This document shows, piece by piece, positions 1 through 9,564 of a stretch of 45,829 nt of DNA. The stretch covers positions 13,686 through 59,514 of the forward strand of contig NVVO01000008.1 in the NCBI GenBank assembly GCA_002733385.1, given 5' to 3'. Made by a program: the position numbers and the translations under genes. The stretch is from Robiginitomaculum sp. Its GTDB lineage: Bacteria > Pseudomonadota > Alphaproteobacteria > Caulobacterales > Maricaulaceae. The stretch's first letter is position 1; the number at the start of each line of letters is the position of its first letter. The notes under the pieces are model-generated. The model made no database searches. It had not been told where the DNA came from and saw nothing but the letters and a program-made list of their open reading frames with translations.

Positions 1-111
1 AATCTGGACGCGGCCATTGAACAAGCCATGCGCCAGACCCGCCGCTTCGCAAAACGGCAATATACATGGTTGCGAGGCCAAATGCAGGACTGGGAAAAAC
101 TGGCAATATGA
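1..111 (+). CDS. miaA: tRNA dimethylallyltransferase, C-terminal end (partial)
   Basis: Only the last 36 codons lie in the window; the reading frame is open from base 1 to a TGA at 109-111. The translated tail contains TRRFAKRQ followed by a tryptophan-arginine stretch (TWLRGQ). This matches the conserved C-terminal end of MiaA, the enzyme that adds a dimethylallyl group to A37 of tRNAs reading codons that begin with U. The catalytic and P-loop regions lie upstream of the window, so the call rests on this short tail alone. Confidence 0.75.
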   Translation, partial: NLDAAIEQAMRQTRRFAKRQYTWLRGQMQDWEKLAI

Positions 112-249
112 ACAAGCATTTCAGATATGGTTCAAAATATAACGATAATTACGCCAAACATGGTATACATTTGGTCAAATAGCTTGTAAACCACCTGCAA
201 TGGCGCGATTATTGCACAGAACTCTAGCGGGCTAAGAGATAATAAAAAC

Positions 250-1650
250 ATGTTTAAATTTGGGAAAAAAAGTGGTTTTGGTCTGGGCTTGGTGCTTGCA
301 TTTGCCCTGAATATTGTGATGAGTGTTATCATGAATATTGCCTTGGTATCGCCCGCCTCTGCTCAGGTTGGACATGACGTCAATAACACGCAACAAACCA
401 GCATGACGACCAATGTAAAGCGTAACGCAACCAGCCGTGAAGCAAGGCGGTTGTTTTTGCAAGCCAAAGCCTTTCACGACGGGATTAACGCAGAAAAAAA
501 CCTGGCAAGGGCCAGATATTATTATTTGAAATCGGCTGGTTTGGGCAATAATGACGCCAGGGTTAATCTTGGATATTTGTATTTTGTCGGCGAAGGCGTA
601 AAGCAAAATTATAGCAAGGCCCATAACTGGTATCTAAGTGCGGCTAGAACCGGCAGTAAAGAAGCGCAAAAGAACCTGGCCATGATGTATAAAAACGGTC
701 TGGGAGTGAAGAAAGACCCGGTGCAAGCGGATCAATGGTTGAAATACGGGCGAGAAATAATCGTTAAAACTATGCAAGAAGCGGTTAAACCCGAGGCGAA
801 AGAAGCACCGAAACCTGTTGCCAAAATTGAAAAACTACCGGTAAAAACTGGGAAATTATCCGTAAATGTCGAGGATAAACCAAGTGAAATCGCCGCATTG
901 GGTGGGAATATGCTTGTTTCCGCACTGCAAATTCAGGACCAAAAATTGCCAAAGCTATCAAACGGGGTAAACCGGACAAATATCAAACCTGCAGGCTTTC
1001 GGCTGAACCCGCAAGCTTCTCAAAAACCAACCGTAAAGAGCGTATCTTTTCAATCCCGCACGGCTTTGAATTTCAGACCGGGCGCGCAAACAACCTTTAA
1101 CTTGCCGACCTGGGTCGGGCATATGCTGGTTTTCTTTTTGTTGCTGTTGTCGGTTGTGGGCAGTATTTGGTTTGTTCGCCAATATGGCGCCTTGTTGGAC
1201 ATTGCCAGGGGGCGGGCATTTGTGGCGGCCTTTTATGCTCATCACCGTGACAGTTTGCGGACGAATTATCTAAAATACCCCGAACGTCAAAATTCTTACA
1301 GTCGCATGGATGACCCGTGGGCTTTGGCAATGTGTGTGTTAATGGTGCGGTATGCGCAGGAAAACAATAAGGCTGATTCCAGATTGGGCGAGCAAAGCCG
1401 TGCAATATTGAAAGCTTACAAAACTGGCTCATTACATGTGCGCACATGTGTTTTTAAATTTGTCGCCACTCTGCAAGGGCGCATCATCTCTGATATTTAT
1501 GCCTATGATTGCGCCAAAACCGACGGGCCTGCGCCTATTCGGTATGCCCAAAAAACCAAATTCCGCAATGTCGTCAACTTACATGAGAGCCGCCCAGACA
1601 GGCAAAATTTTAATAAAGCAGTGTTGCCTATGCGGCCAAGCAATGATTAA
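250..1650 (+). CDS. Sel1-repeat membrane protein
   Basis: A 466-residue protein. Residues 1-38 form a signal peptide or N-terminal membrane anchor ending in ASA. Residues about 60-165 hold three Sel1-like helical repeats, recognisable by A-x-x-x-L-x-x-x-Y and the repeated motif G-x-G-V-K (GEGVKQNYSKAHNWYLSAA, then GLGVKKDPVQA). A low-complexity K/P/E-rich linker follows, then a single strong membrane helix at about 287-310, and a C-terminal region of about 150 residues with no recognised domain. Sel1 repeats usually mediate protein-protein contact in envelope or signalling complexes. It sits alone between miaA and a VTT-family gene. The specific role is unknown; localisation to the envelope is likely. 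Confidence 0.8.
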   Translation: MFKFGKKSGFGLGLVLAFALNIVMSVIMNIALVSPASAQVGHDVNNTQQTSMTTNVKRNATSREARRLFLQAKAFHDGINAEKNLARARYYYLKSAGLGNNDARVNLGYLYFVGEGVKQNYSKAHNWYLSAARTGSKEAQKNLAMMYKNGLGVKKDPVQADQWLKYGREIIVKTMQEAVKPEAKEAPKPVAKIEKLPVKTGKLSVNVEDKPSEIAALGGNMLVSALQIQDQKLPKLSNGVNRTNIKPAGFRLNPQASQKPTVKSVSFQSRTALNFRPGAQTTFNLPTWVGHMLVFFLLLLSVVGSIWFVRQYGALLDIARGRAFVAAFYAHHRDSLRTNYLKYPERQNSYSRMDDPWALAMCVLMVRYAQENNKADSRLGEQSRAILKAYKTGSLHVRTCVFKFVATLQGRIISDIYAYDCAKTDGPAPIRYAQKTKFRNVVNLHESRPDRQNFNKAVLPMRPSND

Positions 1651-1780
1651 GCGGGTGGCGAGAATTTACCTGCTGGCTGCATAAAGATAGCAGGTTTGCA
1701 ACAATTTCATTTGATATTATAGGTGTTTCCCTTATGGGCTGGGCCACGCGCAATTGTGCGCATATGAACGTGAGTACATT

Positions 1781-2500
1781 TTGAAAACTATCCGCAAATT
1801 TATAAAAAACCGCAGTGTGTTTTTCTGGATTGTCATGGTTCAGGTTTTCGTATTTTCAATCATTACACTTTCGGTAGACTTCAAGCCGCAATCCGTTGCT
1901 GGCTGGTTTGAGACATTTGCCAATTCACCCATAGCTATCCCGGCAATTATCGGAATTTACACCCTGGCTGCATTTGTCAATGCGCCCCAATGGATGTTAC
2001 ATACAGGTGTTGTTTTGACATTTGGCCCGGTCTTGGGTGCAGGAATTGCCTGGGTGGCAACTATGGTTTCGGCCAGCTTTGATTTTTGGCTTGGGCAGCG
2101 CTTGGGTGCAGAACGCATTGACAAAATGAGCGGCGGTGTTTTAGCCAAATTTATGCATCTGATCCGGGATAACGGATTTCTAGCCAGCCTGCTGGTTCGG
2201 ATTGTGCCAACCGGGCCATTTGTCGTCGTAAACTTGGCGGCTGGCGTGACCCGTATGAAATTCACCAGTTTTTTGCTGGGTACCGGCATCGGAATTATTC
2301 CGAAAATAGGCTTGGTCGCTTCCCTGAGCGAAGGCGTAAAAGGAACGGTCACCGGTAAAGGGCCACTTTATATTGCCATTGTCGTCGGTATTGCGCTCGC
2401 CTGGATGGGGATTATTTATATGGTCGGTTCGCGCCTAAAACGTAAAATGGCACAAAAGCGCGACATCGAACGGGCAGGAGCAGATAAATCAATAAAATAG
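1781..2500 (+). CDS. VTT-domain (TVP38/TMEM64 family) membrane protein
   Basis: A polytopic inner-membrane protein of about 239 residues with the VTT/SNARE-associated (DedA-related) pattern: a re-entrant region near VATMVSASFDFWLGQRLG and the later stretch RIVPTGPFVVVNLAAG, where R, P, N and AG are family-typical positions. Relatives act in lipid scrambling or membrane homeostasis; no substrate can be read from sequence. No ATG fits the N-terminus. I chose the TTG at 1781, which has GAG six bases upstream; an in-frame TTG at 1754 would add nine residues. The C-terminus is a short basic cytosolic tail. Confidence 0.75.
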   Translation: MKTIRKFIKNRSVFFWIVMVQVFVFSIITLSVDFKPQSVAGWFETFANSPIAIPAIIGIYTLAAFVNAPQWMLHTGVVLTFGPVLGAGIAWVATMVSASFDFWLGQRLGAERIDKMSGGVLAKFMHLIRDNGFLASLLVRIVPTGPFVVVNLAAGVTRMKFTSFLLGTGIGIIPKIGLVASLSEGVKGTVTGKGPLYIAIVVGIALAWMGIIYMVGSRLKRKMAQKRDIERAGADKSIK

Positions 2501-2662
2501 CAGGTTTTTTTCACCCACATGTCTTGCTTTTTGTTTATAGTCCGCCCATTAACAACCAGAACCAAATTTTATATGTGCGCCCTCTCAAAACCAGTAAGTA
2601 TGCTCCTGTAGGTATGCTAAAGCACAGAGGCTCAGGGTCACACCTCCATCACGGGAACAACT

Positions 2663-3703
2663 ATGCTATCGAGTATATTCGGATTTTTATCGGCAGATAT
2701 TGCCATTGACCTTGGCACCGCCAACACACTGGTTTATGTCAAGGGACGCGACCTCGTCCTTAATGAACCATCGGTTGTTGCCTATTCAATAAAAAACGGC
2801 CGCAAGGAAGTGCATGCGGTTGGTGAGGATGCCCGGATGATGTTGGGCAGGACACCTGGCCATATCGAAGCCATCCGGCCTATGAAAGACGGGGTTATTG
2901 CTGATTTTGAAGTGGCGGAGGTGATGATCAATCACTTCATCAAGAAAGTCCACAATCGCCGCAATCTGGTGCATCCGCAAGTGGTGATATGTGTACCGTC
3001 CGGGGCCACAGCCGTCGAGCGGCGGGCCATCGAAGACAGTGCGGCGCGGGCAGGGGCGAGGAAAGTGTATTTAATCCCCGAACCTATGGCGGCCGCCCTT
3101 GGGGCCGGCCTGCCCATTCACGAACCGACCGGTTCTATGGTGGTGGATATTGGCGGCGGTACAACCGAAGTGGCCGTCTTGTCCCTTGACGGCATTGTCT
3201 ATGACCGCTCCGTTCGGGTTGGCGGCGATAAAATGGACGACGCGATTATCCAATATGTGCGCCGCACGACCAATCTACTGCTCGGAGAAATGAGCGCGGA
3301 GCAGGTCAAAAAAGAAATAGGTTCGGCGCAAATGCCTGAGGACAATGAAGGCATGACGGTACAGATTAAAGGTCGGGACTTGATGAACGGTGTGCCGCGC
3401 GAAATCCGGGTCACCGAAGCGATGATCGCAGAGGCTCTGTCGGAGCCTGTAGAGCAAATTGTCGAAGCGGTAAAAACCGCCCTTGAAGCGACACCACCGG
3501 AGCTGGCAGCAGATATTGTTGACAAAGGCATCATGTTGACCGGCGGCGGCGCATTGTTGCGTAATCTGGATACGGAATTACGTAACCGTACGGGTCTGCC
3601 TGTGTCCTTGGCTGACGATCCGCTGACCTGTGTTGTACGTGGTTGCGGCATGGTGGTAGAGGATCTTGGCAAATGGAAAAACATTCTGTCCATTGGGTCT
3701 TGA
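2663..3703 (+). CDS. mreB: Rod-shape determining protein MreB
   Basis: A 346-residue actin homologue that polymerises on the inner face of the membrane and positions the elongation machinery. All actin-fold motifs are present: phosphate-1 loop DLGTANTLVY near residue 16, phosphate-2 loop DIGGGTTEV in the middle, and the adenosine motif GGGALLRNL near the C-terminus. The N-terminal MLSSIFGFLS amphipathic stretch is typical of the Gram-negative membrane-binding helix. Length is normal for the family. It is the first gene of the elongasome cluster mreB-mreC-mreD-mrdA-rodA and is preceded by about 160 bases of leader without a gene. Confidence 0.98.
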   Translation: MLSSIFGFLSADIAIDLGTANTLVYVKGRDLVLNEPSVVAYSIKNGRKEVHAVGEDARMMLGRTPGHIEAIRPMKDGVIADFEVAEVMINHFIKKVHNRRNLVHPQVVICVPSGATAVERRAIEDSAARAGARKVYLIPEPMAAALGAGLPIHEPTGSMVVDIGGGTTEVAVLSLDGIVYDRSVRVGGDKMDDAIIQYVRRTTNLLLGEMSAEQVKKEIGSAQMPEDNEGMTVQIKGRDLMNGVPREIRVTEAMIAEALSEPVEQIVEAVKTALEATPPELAADIVDKGIMLTGGGALLRNLDTELRNRTGLPVSLADDPLTCVVRGCGMVVEDLGKWKNILSIGS

Positions 3704-3819
3704 TGGGCGTCTTGATGGGATTCTTGAGGTCGTTGAATGGAAATATATACAAAGACGGGTTTTAGGTAATCCGAAACACTTTGGTGTAAATCGGGTGGGC
3801 GCAAAATCGGGAAGAAGTT

Positions 3820-4761
3820 ATGGGAATAAGCGGGTATAATCGTCCGCAACGTCGTCGGAATTTACGGCGCGGCTTGGCCGTATTCTTTATTCTTGCCGGT
3901 TTGATAATCTTGCTTGCCGATCGGCAACAAAAATCCATGCTCGCGTCCGGGCGACTTGCGGCTGATGATTTGAGTTCCAAAATTATGGGTTTTATCGCAA
4001 CCCCGGTTCGCGGTATAGAGGCTATCTATACTGGTGCCAATGCGCGCAGCAATGCTTTTGAGGATGCCGTTGCCTTGCGCAGCGAAGTTGAACGCCTGCG
4101 CGTGTTTGAAAACAAGTTTCTGGATATGCAAATGCGCGTGCGCCGTTTTGAAGAGATGTTGTCTTTTGACAAATCAAGTGAAATCTCCAATAACCGGATA
4201 ATCGCCAGATCTGTGAATGAAAGCAAAGGCCTGTTCGTACATTCTGCACTGATAAATGCAGGTAAAAACAAAGGCGTAAAACCAGGATATGCGGTGATGA
4301 CAACGGACGGGCTGTACGGTCATGTTCTCCGTTCAGGGGCGGTTTCTGCACGGGTATTACTGCTCAATGACATCAATAGCCGGATTTCCGTTATGGACCA
4401 GCGTTCCCAAAGTCGGGCAATATTGGTCGGAACAAACACCAAGCATCCCAAACTTGAATATGTAGCATTGTCGGCGGACTGGCAAATTGGTGATCGGGTT
4501 ATAACTTCGGGAGACGGGGGTGTCCTGCCGCGCGGCCTGCAAATCGGCACAGTGGTGGAGGCCAAATCCGGCGGCTATGCGGTTGAGTTGTTTTATTTGC
4601 AAAAGCCTGTAGATTTGGTTTGGGTATACCCTTTTACCCGGATCGCCAATCCTGACTTGGAAGATGCGGAAAATGAAGCCAAATCTAGTGTAAACAACGA
4701 AAATTCGCGAGTTGAAGATACGGCTCAGCCCACCTTGTCAGACCCCGGAACCTCACAATGA
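3820..4761 (+). CDS. mreC: Rod-shape determining protein MreC
   Basis: A 313-residue bitopic protein: basic cytosolic N-terminus, one membrane helix at about 20-36, a coiled coil at about 70-110 and the periplasmic beta-barrel domains of MreC (VKPGYAVMTTDGLYGHV, GDRVITSGDGGVLPRGLQIG). MreC bridges MreB/MreD to PBP2 in the periplasm. The tail after about residue 280 is acidic and low-complexity. The start is supported by a GGAAGAAG ribosome-binding site. Its stop overlaps the start of mreD by four bases. Confidence 0.97.
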   Translation: MGISGYNRPQRRRNLRRGLAVFFILAGLIILLADRQQKSMLASGRLAADDLSSKIMGFIATPVRGIEAIYTGANARSNAFEDAVALRSEVERLRVFENKFLDMQMRVRRFEEMLSFDKSSEISNNRIIARSVNESKGLFVHSALINAGKNKGVKPGYAVMTTDGLYGHVLRSGAVSARVLLLNDINSRISVMDQRSQSRAILVGTNTKHPKLEYVALSADWQIGDRVITSGDGGVLPRGLQIGTVVEAKSGGYAVELFYLQKPVDLVWVYPFTRIANPDLEDAENEAKSSVNNENSRVEDTAQPTLSDPGTSQ

Positions 4762-5288
4762 TTGGCGAAGAACGCACAAATGATTTATTGGCATTTTCCT
4801 ATGCTCTACAGGGGCTTGGATTAGGGATTGTGTTGAGTTTTTTTGCTATGCTTAGCATTGACTTGCCGGGCTGGTTTTTTGGTTTGACTTTCTTGCCCGT
4901 CGCGGCAATTTTTTATTGGCCTGAAAAAGCCTCCTATTCTTGGTCTCTTTTTGCGGTTTTTGTTTTTGGGCTTTTCTTCGATATAGTCAGCGGCGGCCCG
5001 CTTGGGGTCTGGGCCTTGTCTTTGCTGGTCTTATTTATTGTTCTTGGCGGGCGGGCCGAAATAAGGCATGGGCTGACGGGGCATATTGTCGGGTATGCTT
5101 TGTGTGTGGTGTTCGTATTTGTCCTGGTATTGGTGTTTGGCCGATTGTCATTGGGGCACTGGCCACAAATATTTGGCCTACTGATCAATGCACTGGCGAC
5201 AATAGCGGTTTTCCCGTTTTTATATTGGCTGCGTAGCATGTATGTCACGCTGAGAGCTGTGCCAGGGCTAAGCGGGTTGAGAGAATGA
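4758..5288 (+). CDS. mreD: Rod-shape determining protein MreD
   Basis: A small (176-residue) hydrophobic protein with about five or six membrane helices, the usual size and profile of MreD. The F-D-x-x-x-G-x-P-L-G motif (FDIVSGGPLGVWAL) is the family hallmark. It overlaps mreC upstream and mrdA downstream by four bases each (ATGA type), which implies translational coupling in the elongasome operon. Confidence 0.95.
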   Translation: MIGEERTNDLLAFSYALQGLGLGIVLSFFAMLSIDLPGWFFGLTFLPVAAIFYWPEKASYSWSLFAVFVFGLFFDIVSGGPLGVWALSLLVLFIVLGGRAEIRHGLTGHIVGYALCVVFVFVLVLVFGRLSLGHWPQIFGLLINALATIAVFPFLYWLRSMYVTLRAVPGLSGLRE

Positions 5289-7132
5289 GTGCACAGGACG
5301 ACAACAGCCAGATGATTAACCGGCGTTCGGCCTTGCTGGGGATTGGCGGACTGGGCGCATTTTCGACATTGGCAGGGCGGTTGTATTATCTACAAGTGGT
5401 GCGGGCCGAAGACTATAAGGTGTTGTCTGATAATAACCGGTTTAATTTTAACACTGTAATGCCTGACCGTGGCCAAATTCTGGACAGGAACGGCATAGCT
5501 TTGGCCATGAATAAGCAGGACTTCAGGCTTGTTCTCATCCCTGAACGGGTAAAAGATATTGACGGAACTTTGGCCCGGATAAATGCTATTCTTCCCCTGG
5601 GTCAATCGACACGAAGACGTATCAAGCGCGACATTAACAGCCAAGCCAAATTCATTCCGGTTTTGGTGGATGAACAAATTGACTGGCAAACATTCTCCCG
5701 GTTGAACATTAAAATGCCGGATTTACCAGGCGTCATACCCTTTGAAGGCAAGGCCCGCAATTACCCCCAGCACGGCACATTTGCCCATGTTTTGGGTTAT
5801 GTGGGAAAACCCAGCCCGCAAGCCCTGAAAAATGACAAGGACCCATTAATGCGGCAGCCGACATTTCGTATGGGCAAGACAGGGATTGAGCAATCTTATG
5901 ATCAGCAATTGCGCGGCAAAGCCGGACGTAAAAAAGTTGAAGTTAATGCTGTCGGGCGGATTGTACGCGAATGGGACGACGATAAAATATCTGCCATTGC
6001 AGGGAAAGATGTCTGGTTGACCCTAGATAGCGAATTGCAAAGCTATGGGGCTGAACTGTTCAAAGACGAAAGCGGTGGTGTTGCCGTTATGGATGTGGCG
6101 ACAGGTGAATTGCGTACACTGTTGTCCATGCCAATTTTTGACAATAATCTATTTGTATCTGGTCTGTCGAATGCGCAATTTAAGGCGCTGGATACAGATC
6201 CAAAACGTCCTCAGTTCAACAAGGTGATTGGCGGCGGTTATCCGCCAGCCTCTACTTTCAAAATGGTCGTCATGTTGGCGGCTTTGGCGCACAAGGTTAT
6301 CGACCCCAAAGACAAAATATTCTGCACGGGCAAAACCTTTATTGGCAATCGGGATTTTCATTGCTGGCGGCGAAGAGGCCACGGGCTGGTCAATATGCAC
6401 GAGGCATTGAAACAATCTTGTGATGTTTATTTTTATGAAATAATTCAAAGACTTGGTATGGATAAGGTCAAGCCTTTTGCGGAAAAACTGGGCCTTGGTC
6501 AGGTGTTTAACCTTGGTCTGGGTGGGCAGATACGCGGTATTGTCCCGGATCCGAGCTGGAAGCAAGACAGGCTAGGCACCAAATGGCGCACCGGGGATAG
6601 TTTGAACGCGGCTATCGGGCAAGGGTTTGTTTTAACGACACCTTTGCAGCTTACTGTGATGACGGCCCGGCTTGCCAATGCAAAAATGGCCGTGTCACCA
6701 TTATTAGTGGTCGGTGACAAAATCGAACAGGTGCAAGCATTGGATATAAATCCCGATCATATGGCAATTGTGCAAAAAGCCATGCGGGCCGTATGTGAGG
6801 AACCGGGCGGTACCGCCTATATGCCTAATGGGTTGGGGCTTTTGGGGATTGAACTGGCCGGGAAGACCGGAACGGGGCAGGTCAGGGGCATTTCTACGGC
6901 TGAGCGTCTTTCCGGTGTGCGCAATAATGCGGAACTGCCGTGGAAACTTAGAGACCATTCCATTTTTGTCGGCTATGCGCCATATGAAAACCCTAGATTT
7001 GCGGCTGGGGTTTTGGTAGAACATGGGGGTTCGGGGGCGAGACTGGCCGCCAATATATGCCGAAAAATTCTTGGCAGGGCTCTGGAGCGCGACGGTATTG
7101 GTGCTATAGACAACACAATCGGTGAGAATTAA
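5285..7132 (+). CDS. mrdA: Penicillin-binding protein 2 (elongation transpeptidase)
   Basis: A 615-residue class B PBP that cross-links new peptidoglycan during elongation. An N-terminal anchor helix follows an RR pair (INRRSALLGIGGLGAFSTL). The dimerisation/pedestal domain covers about 60-240. The transpeptidase domain has the three active-site motifs in order: STFK with catalytic Ser about 323, SCD at about 378, and KTGT at about 527. SCD replaces the classical SxN; an SxD form is common in PBP2. Overlapping start and stop codons link it to mreD and rodA. Confidence 0.97.
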   Translation: MSAQDDNSQMINRRSALLGIGGLGAFSTLAGRLYYLQVVRAEDYKVLSDNNRFNFNTVMPDRGQILDRNGIALAMNKQDFRLVLIPERVKDIDGTLARINAILPLGQSTRRRIKRDINSQAKFIPVLVDEQIDWQTFSRLNIKMPDLPGVIPFEGKARNYPQHGTFAHVLGYVGKPSPQALKNDKDPLMRQPTFRMGKTGIEQSYDQQLRGKAGRKKVEVNAVGRIVREWDDDKISAIAGKDVWLTLDSELQSYGAELFKDESGGVAVMDVATGELRTLLSMPIFDNNLFVSGLSNAQFKALDTDPKRPQFNKVIGGGYPPASTFKMVVMLAALAHKVIDPKDKIFCTGKTFIGNRDFHCWRRRGHGLVNMHEALKQSCDVYFYEIIQRLGMDKVKPFAEKLGLGQVFNLGLGGQIRGIVPDPSWKQDRLGTKWRTGDSLNAAIGQGFVLTTPLQLTVMTARLANAKMAVSPLLVVGDKIEQVQALDINPDHMAIVQKAMRAVCEEPGGTAYMPNGLGLLGIELAGKTGTGQVRGISTAERLSGVRNNAELPWKLRDHSIFVGYAPYENPRFAAGVLVEHGGSGARLAANICRKILGRALERDGIGAIDNTIGEN

Positions 7133-8271
7133 TGGCCCGCTCTGCCGCATCTGGAACGCTATTTGCGAAACTCATGCAGCTTAACTGGTTGTTACCGGTC
7201 TTGATTATTTTGGTTGGCGCAATAGGCGTACTTGCCATTTATTCGGCCACGGATGGCCAGTGGAACAGTGGGGCGAGCCAGCACCTCACACGTTTGCTAA
7301 TTGGACTAGTTTTCATGGTGGTTATTGCTCTGACAGACATCAGGGTTTGGTTCACCCTTGCATATCCTGGATTTATTTTCGCGCTTATTTTGCTGCTCGG
7401 CGTTGAATTTTTCGGGGTTACGGTGAACGGCGCCCAACGTTGGCTGGATTTGGGGGTTATGCGTATCCAGCCATCGGAATTGATGAAGCTTGCGGCGGTG
7501 ATGGCGTTGGCACGGTTTTATCATGATCTGCCGGCATGGCGCGTATCCAAACCCGTAGGTGTTTTTGGGGCATTGTTGATCGTCTTTGTCCCAGTGATTT
7601 TGATTTTACGCCAACCTGATTTGGGGACGGGCATTATGTTGGCCGTGACAGGTGTGACTTTGATTTTTCTGGCTGGTATAAATTGGCGGGTGATTATCAG
7701 CTCGGCAACACTGGCCGTGATAACCATTCCCTTATTCTTTATTTTCGGGCTTAAAGACTATCAAAGAACACGCATTTTGACATTCCTAAACCCAGAGCAT
7801 GATCCGACCGGTGCCAGCTATCATATTATCCAATCAAAGATTGCCCTGGGAAGCGGCGGTGTCAGCGGCAAGGGTTTTATGGAGGGCAGTCAGGCTTCCT
7901 TGAATTATGTACCGGAAAACCGGACGGATTTTATTTTTACGGTTATCGGTGAAGAATTTGGCCTGATCGGTGGGCTTGGCACCATGGCTTTGTATATTCT
8001 GATCATCTTTGTTTGTTTCTGGCTGGCCAGTCAAATCAAGCAGGCTTTTTCTCAGTTGTTGATCATGGGTTTGACCATGACTTTTAGCCTTTATGTGCTG
8101 ATCAATCTAGCCATGATTATGGGCATGGTGCCTGTGGTTGGTGTGCCATTGCCCTTGATATCCTACGGCGGTACGGTCATGATGACGGTGTTGGCAGGCT
8201 TTGGCATGGTGCTTTCTGCCCATGTGCACCGGGATACGGAATTACCGCGAGGATCCGGTTTGTTGTTATAG
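7132..8271 (+). CDS. rodA: Peptidoglycan polymerase RodA
   Basis: A 379-residue SEDS-family glycosyltransferase with about ten membrane helices that partners PBP2. Family signatures are visible: NGAQRWLDLG followed by QPSELMK, the extracellular-loop sequence around FLNPEHDPTGASYH, the AxGSGG-type segment (IALGSGGVSGKG), PENRTDFIF, and the C-terminal PLISYGG. Its start codon overlaps the mrdA stop by one base. It closes the elongasome operon; the next gene starts nine bases downstream. Confidence 0.97.
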   Translation: MARSAASGTLFAKLMQLNWLLPVLIILVGAIGVLAIYSATDGQWNSGASQHLTRLLIGLVFMVVIALTDIRVWFTLAYPGFIFALILLLGVEFFGVTVNGAQRWLDLGVMRIQPSELMKLAAVMALARFYHDLPAWRVSKPVGVFGALLIVFVPVILILRQPDLGTGIMLAVTGVTLIFLAGINWRVIISSATLAVITIPLFFIFGLKDYQRTRILTFLNPEHDPTGASYHIIQSKIALGSGGVSGKGFMEGSQASLNYVPENRTDFIFTVIGEEFGLIGGLGTMALYILIIFVCFWLASQIKQAFSQLLIMGLTMTFSLYVLINLAMIMGMVPVVGVPLPLISYGGTVMMTVLAGFGMVLSAHVHRDTELPRGSGLLL

Positions 8272-8280
8272 AGGAAGAAG

Positions 8281-9552
8281 ATGAGACAGTTTTTACGCGT
8301 GTTATTATTGGTACTATTTTTGGTGTTCGCCTTAAGTAGTTGTAAGCTTGTTGACATCGATAAACCTAATAATTCACCCGCAAGCAAAGAGCCAATTGTG
8401 ATAATGATTGGTATTGACGGCTTGGCTTGGGACGCCATAGATCGACACCCCGCCCCGACTTTACAAGCTATGGCACGTGACGGTGTACGGGCTAAATCCC
8501 TGATCCCGACCATGCCGACCAAAACCTTTGTCAATTTTTATTCCTTGGCGACCGGGCTTTATGCGGACGGCACAGGTATCACAGACAATACGCCCTATTC
8601 AAAAAAATATGAGGAGATCATGGCCCGAGACATGCACGGGCAAACCCGGTGGTGGGGCGGAGAGCCGATCTGGGTAACGGCGGAAAAGCAAGGTGTTCGA
8701 ACCGCAGCCATGTTCTGGCTTGGCTCCGAGGCTAAAATCAAAGGCAAACGTCCGACCCATTGGACGGCCTATGACCATTACAAGCCCCACAAAGAACGGG
8801 TGGATCAAGTGCTGGACTGGTTGGCTATGCCTACCCAAGACCAGCCGCGATTTCTGACATTGTATTATTCTGATGTGGACTCGGCCTCTCATAGATATGG
8901 CCCCAAGACACCCGAGGAAGGCAATGCGATTTTGAAAATTGATAAAAGTATCGCCGAGCTTCGCATCGGTATTGAAGATTTGGGTTTAACAGACCGGGTC
9001 AATCTCATAGTCGTTTCAGATCACGGCATGATAAAAATTGACCCTGAATTCATGATATATCTTGATGACTATATTGATCTGGAGGAGGTGTTTATTCCGG
9101 CATTTCACTCAAGCGCAGGGCCGCATAGCGATCCATTTGTCCATATTTATGTGAAAGATGCGGGAAATATCGACCAAGTTTACAATAATCTCAAAAATGC
9201 ACACAAGGGCTTACAAGTTTATAAGCGGGCAGAAATTCCTGCCAATTGGCATTTAAACCATCCCGATAGAACCGGCGATATTTTTGTGGTTGCGGATGGG
9301 GGCGGTATGATTTTTGCGCGCAAGCTAAAGTCCAAATACAAATATGCCGCCAAAGGCATGCATGGTTATGACCGCTTCCACAAGGATATGGGGGCCAGTT
9401 TTATTGCCACTGGCCCGAATTTTAAAAAAGGGGTGAGCGCCGCGCCGTTTGATAATGTCGAAGTTTACGGCATCATTGCAAAAATCCTAAAGCTGGATCC
9501 GGCTCAAACGGACGGGGATATAAAGAACGTAGAATATTTTCTAAACCCGTAA
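8281..9552 (+). CDS. Lipoprotein type I phosphodiesterase/nucleotide pyrophosphatase (NPP-like)
   Basis: A 423-residue alkaline-phosphatase-superfamily enzyme anchored as a lipoprotein: hydrophobic signal, then lipobox LSSC with the lipidated Cys at 21. The NPP metal and nucleophile motifs follow: IGIDGLAWD (metal Asp46), MPTKTF with nucleophile Thr82, SLATGLYADGTGI, then DVDSASHRYGP, VVSDHGM and a late HGYDR His. The substrate is a nucleotide or lipid phosphodiester and cannot be narrowed. It lies nine bases after rodA with an AGAGGAAG ribosome-binding site, so it may be co-transcribed with the elongasome genes. It converges on xerC. Confidence 0.88.
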   Translation: MRQFLRVLLLVLFLVFALSSCKLVDIDKPNNSPASKEPIVIMIGIDGLAWDAIDRHPAPTLQAMARDGVRAKSLIPTMPTKTFVNFYSLATGLYADGTGITDNTPYSKKYEEIMARDMHGQTRWWGGEPIWVTAEKQGVRTAAMFWLGSEAKIKGKRPTHWTAYDHYKPHKERVDQVLDWLAMPTQDQPRFLTLYYSDVDSASHRYGPKTPEEGNAILKIDKSIAELRIGIEDLGLTDRVNLIVVSDHGMIKIDPEFMIYLDDYIDLEEVFIPAFHSSAGPHSDPFVHIYVKDAGNIDQVYNNLKNAHKGLQVYKRAEIPANWHLNHPDRTGDIFVVADGGGMIFARKLKSKYKYAAKGMHGYDRFHKDMGASFIATGPNFKKGVSAAPFDNVEVYGIIAKILKLDPAQTDGDIKNVEYFLNP

Positions 9553-9564
9553 AACGCCTGCTGA

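Noticed and set aside
2524..2709. Small gene overlapping the start of mreB
   Set aside because: It overlaps the conserved MreB N-terminus, lacks a ribosome-binding site and its product looks like noncoding leader.
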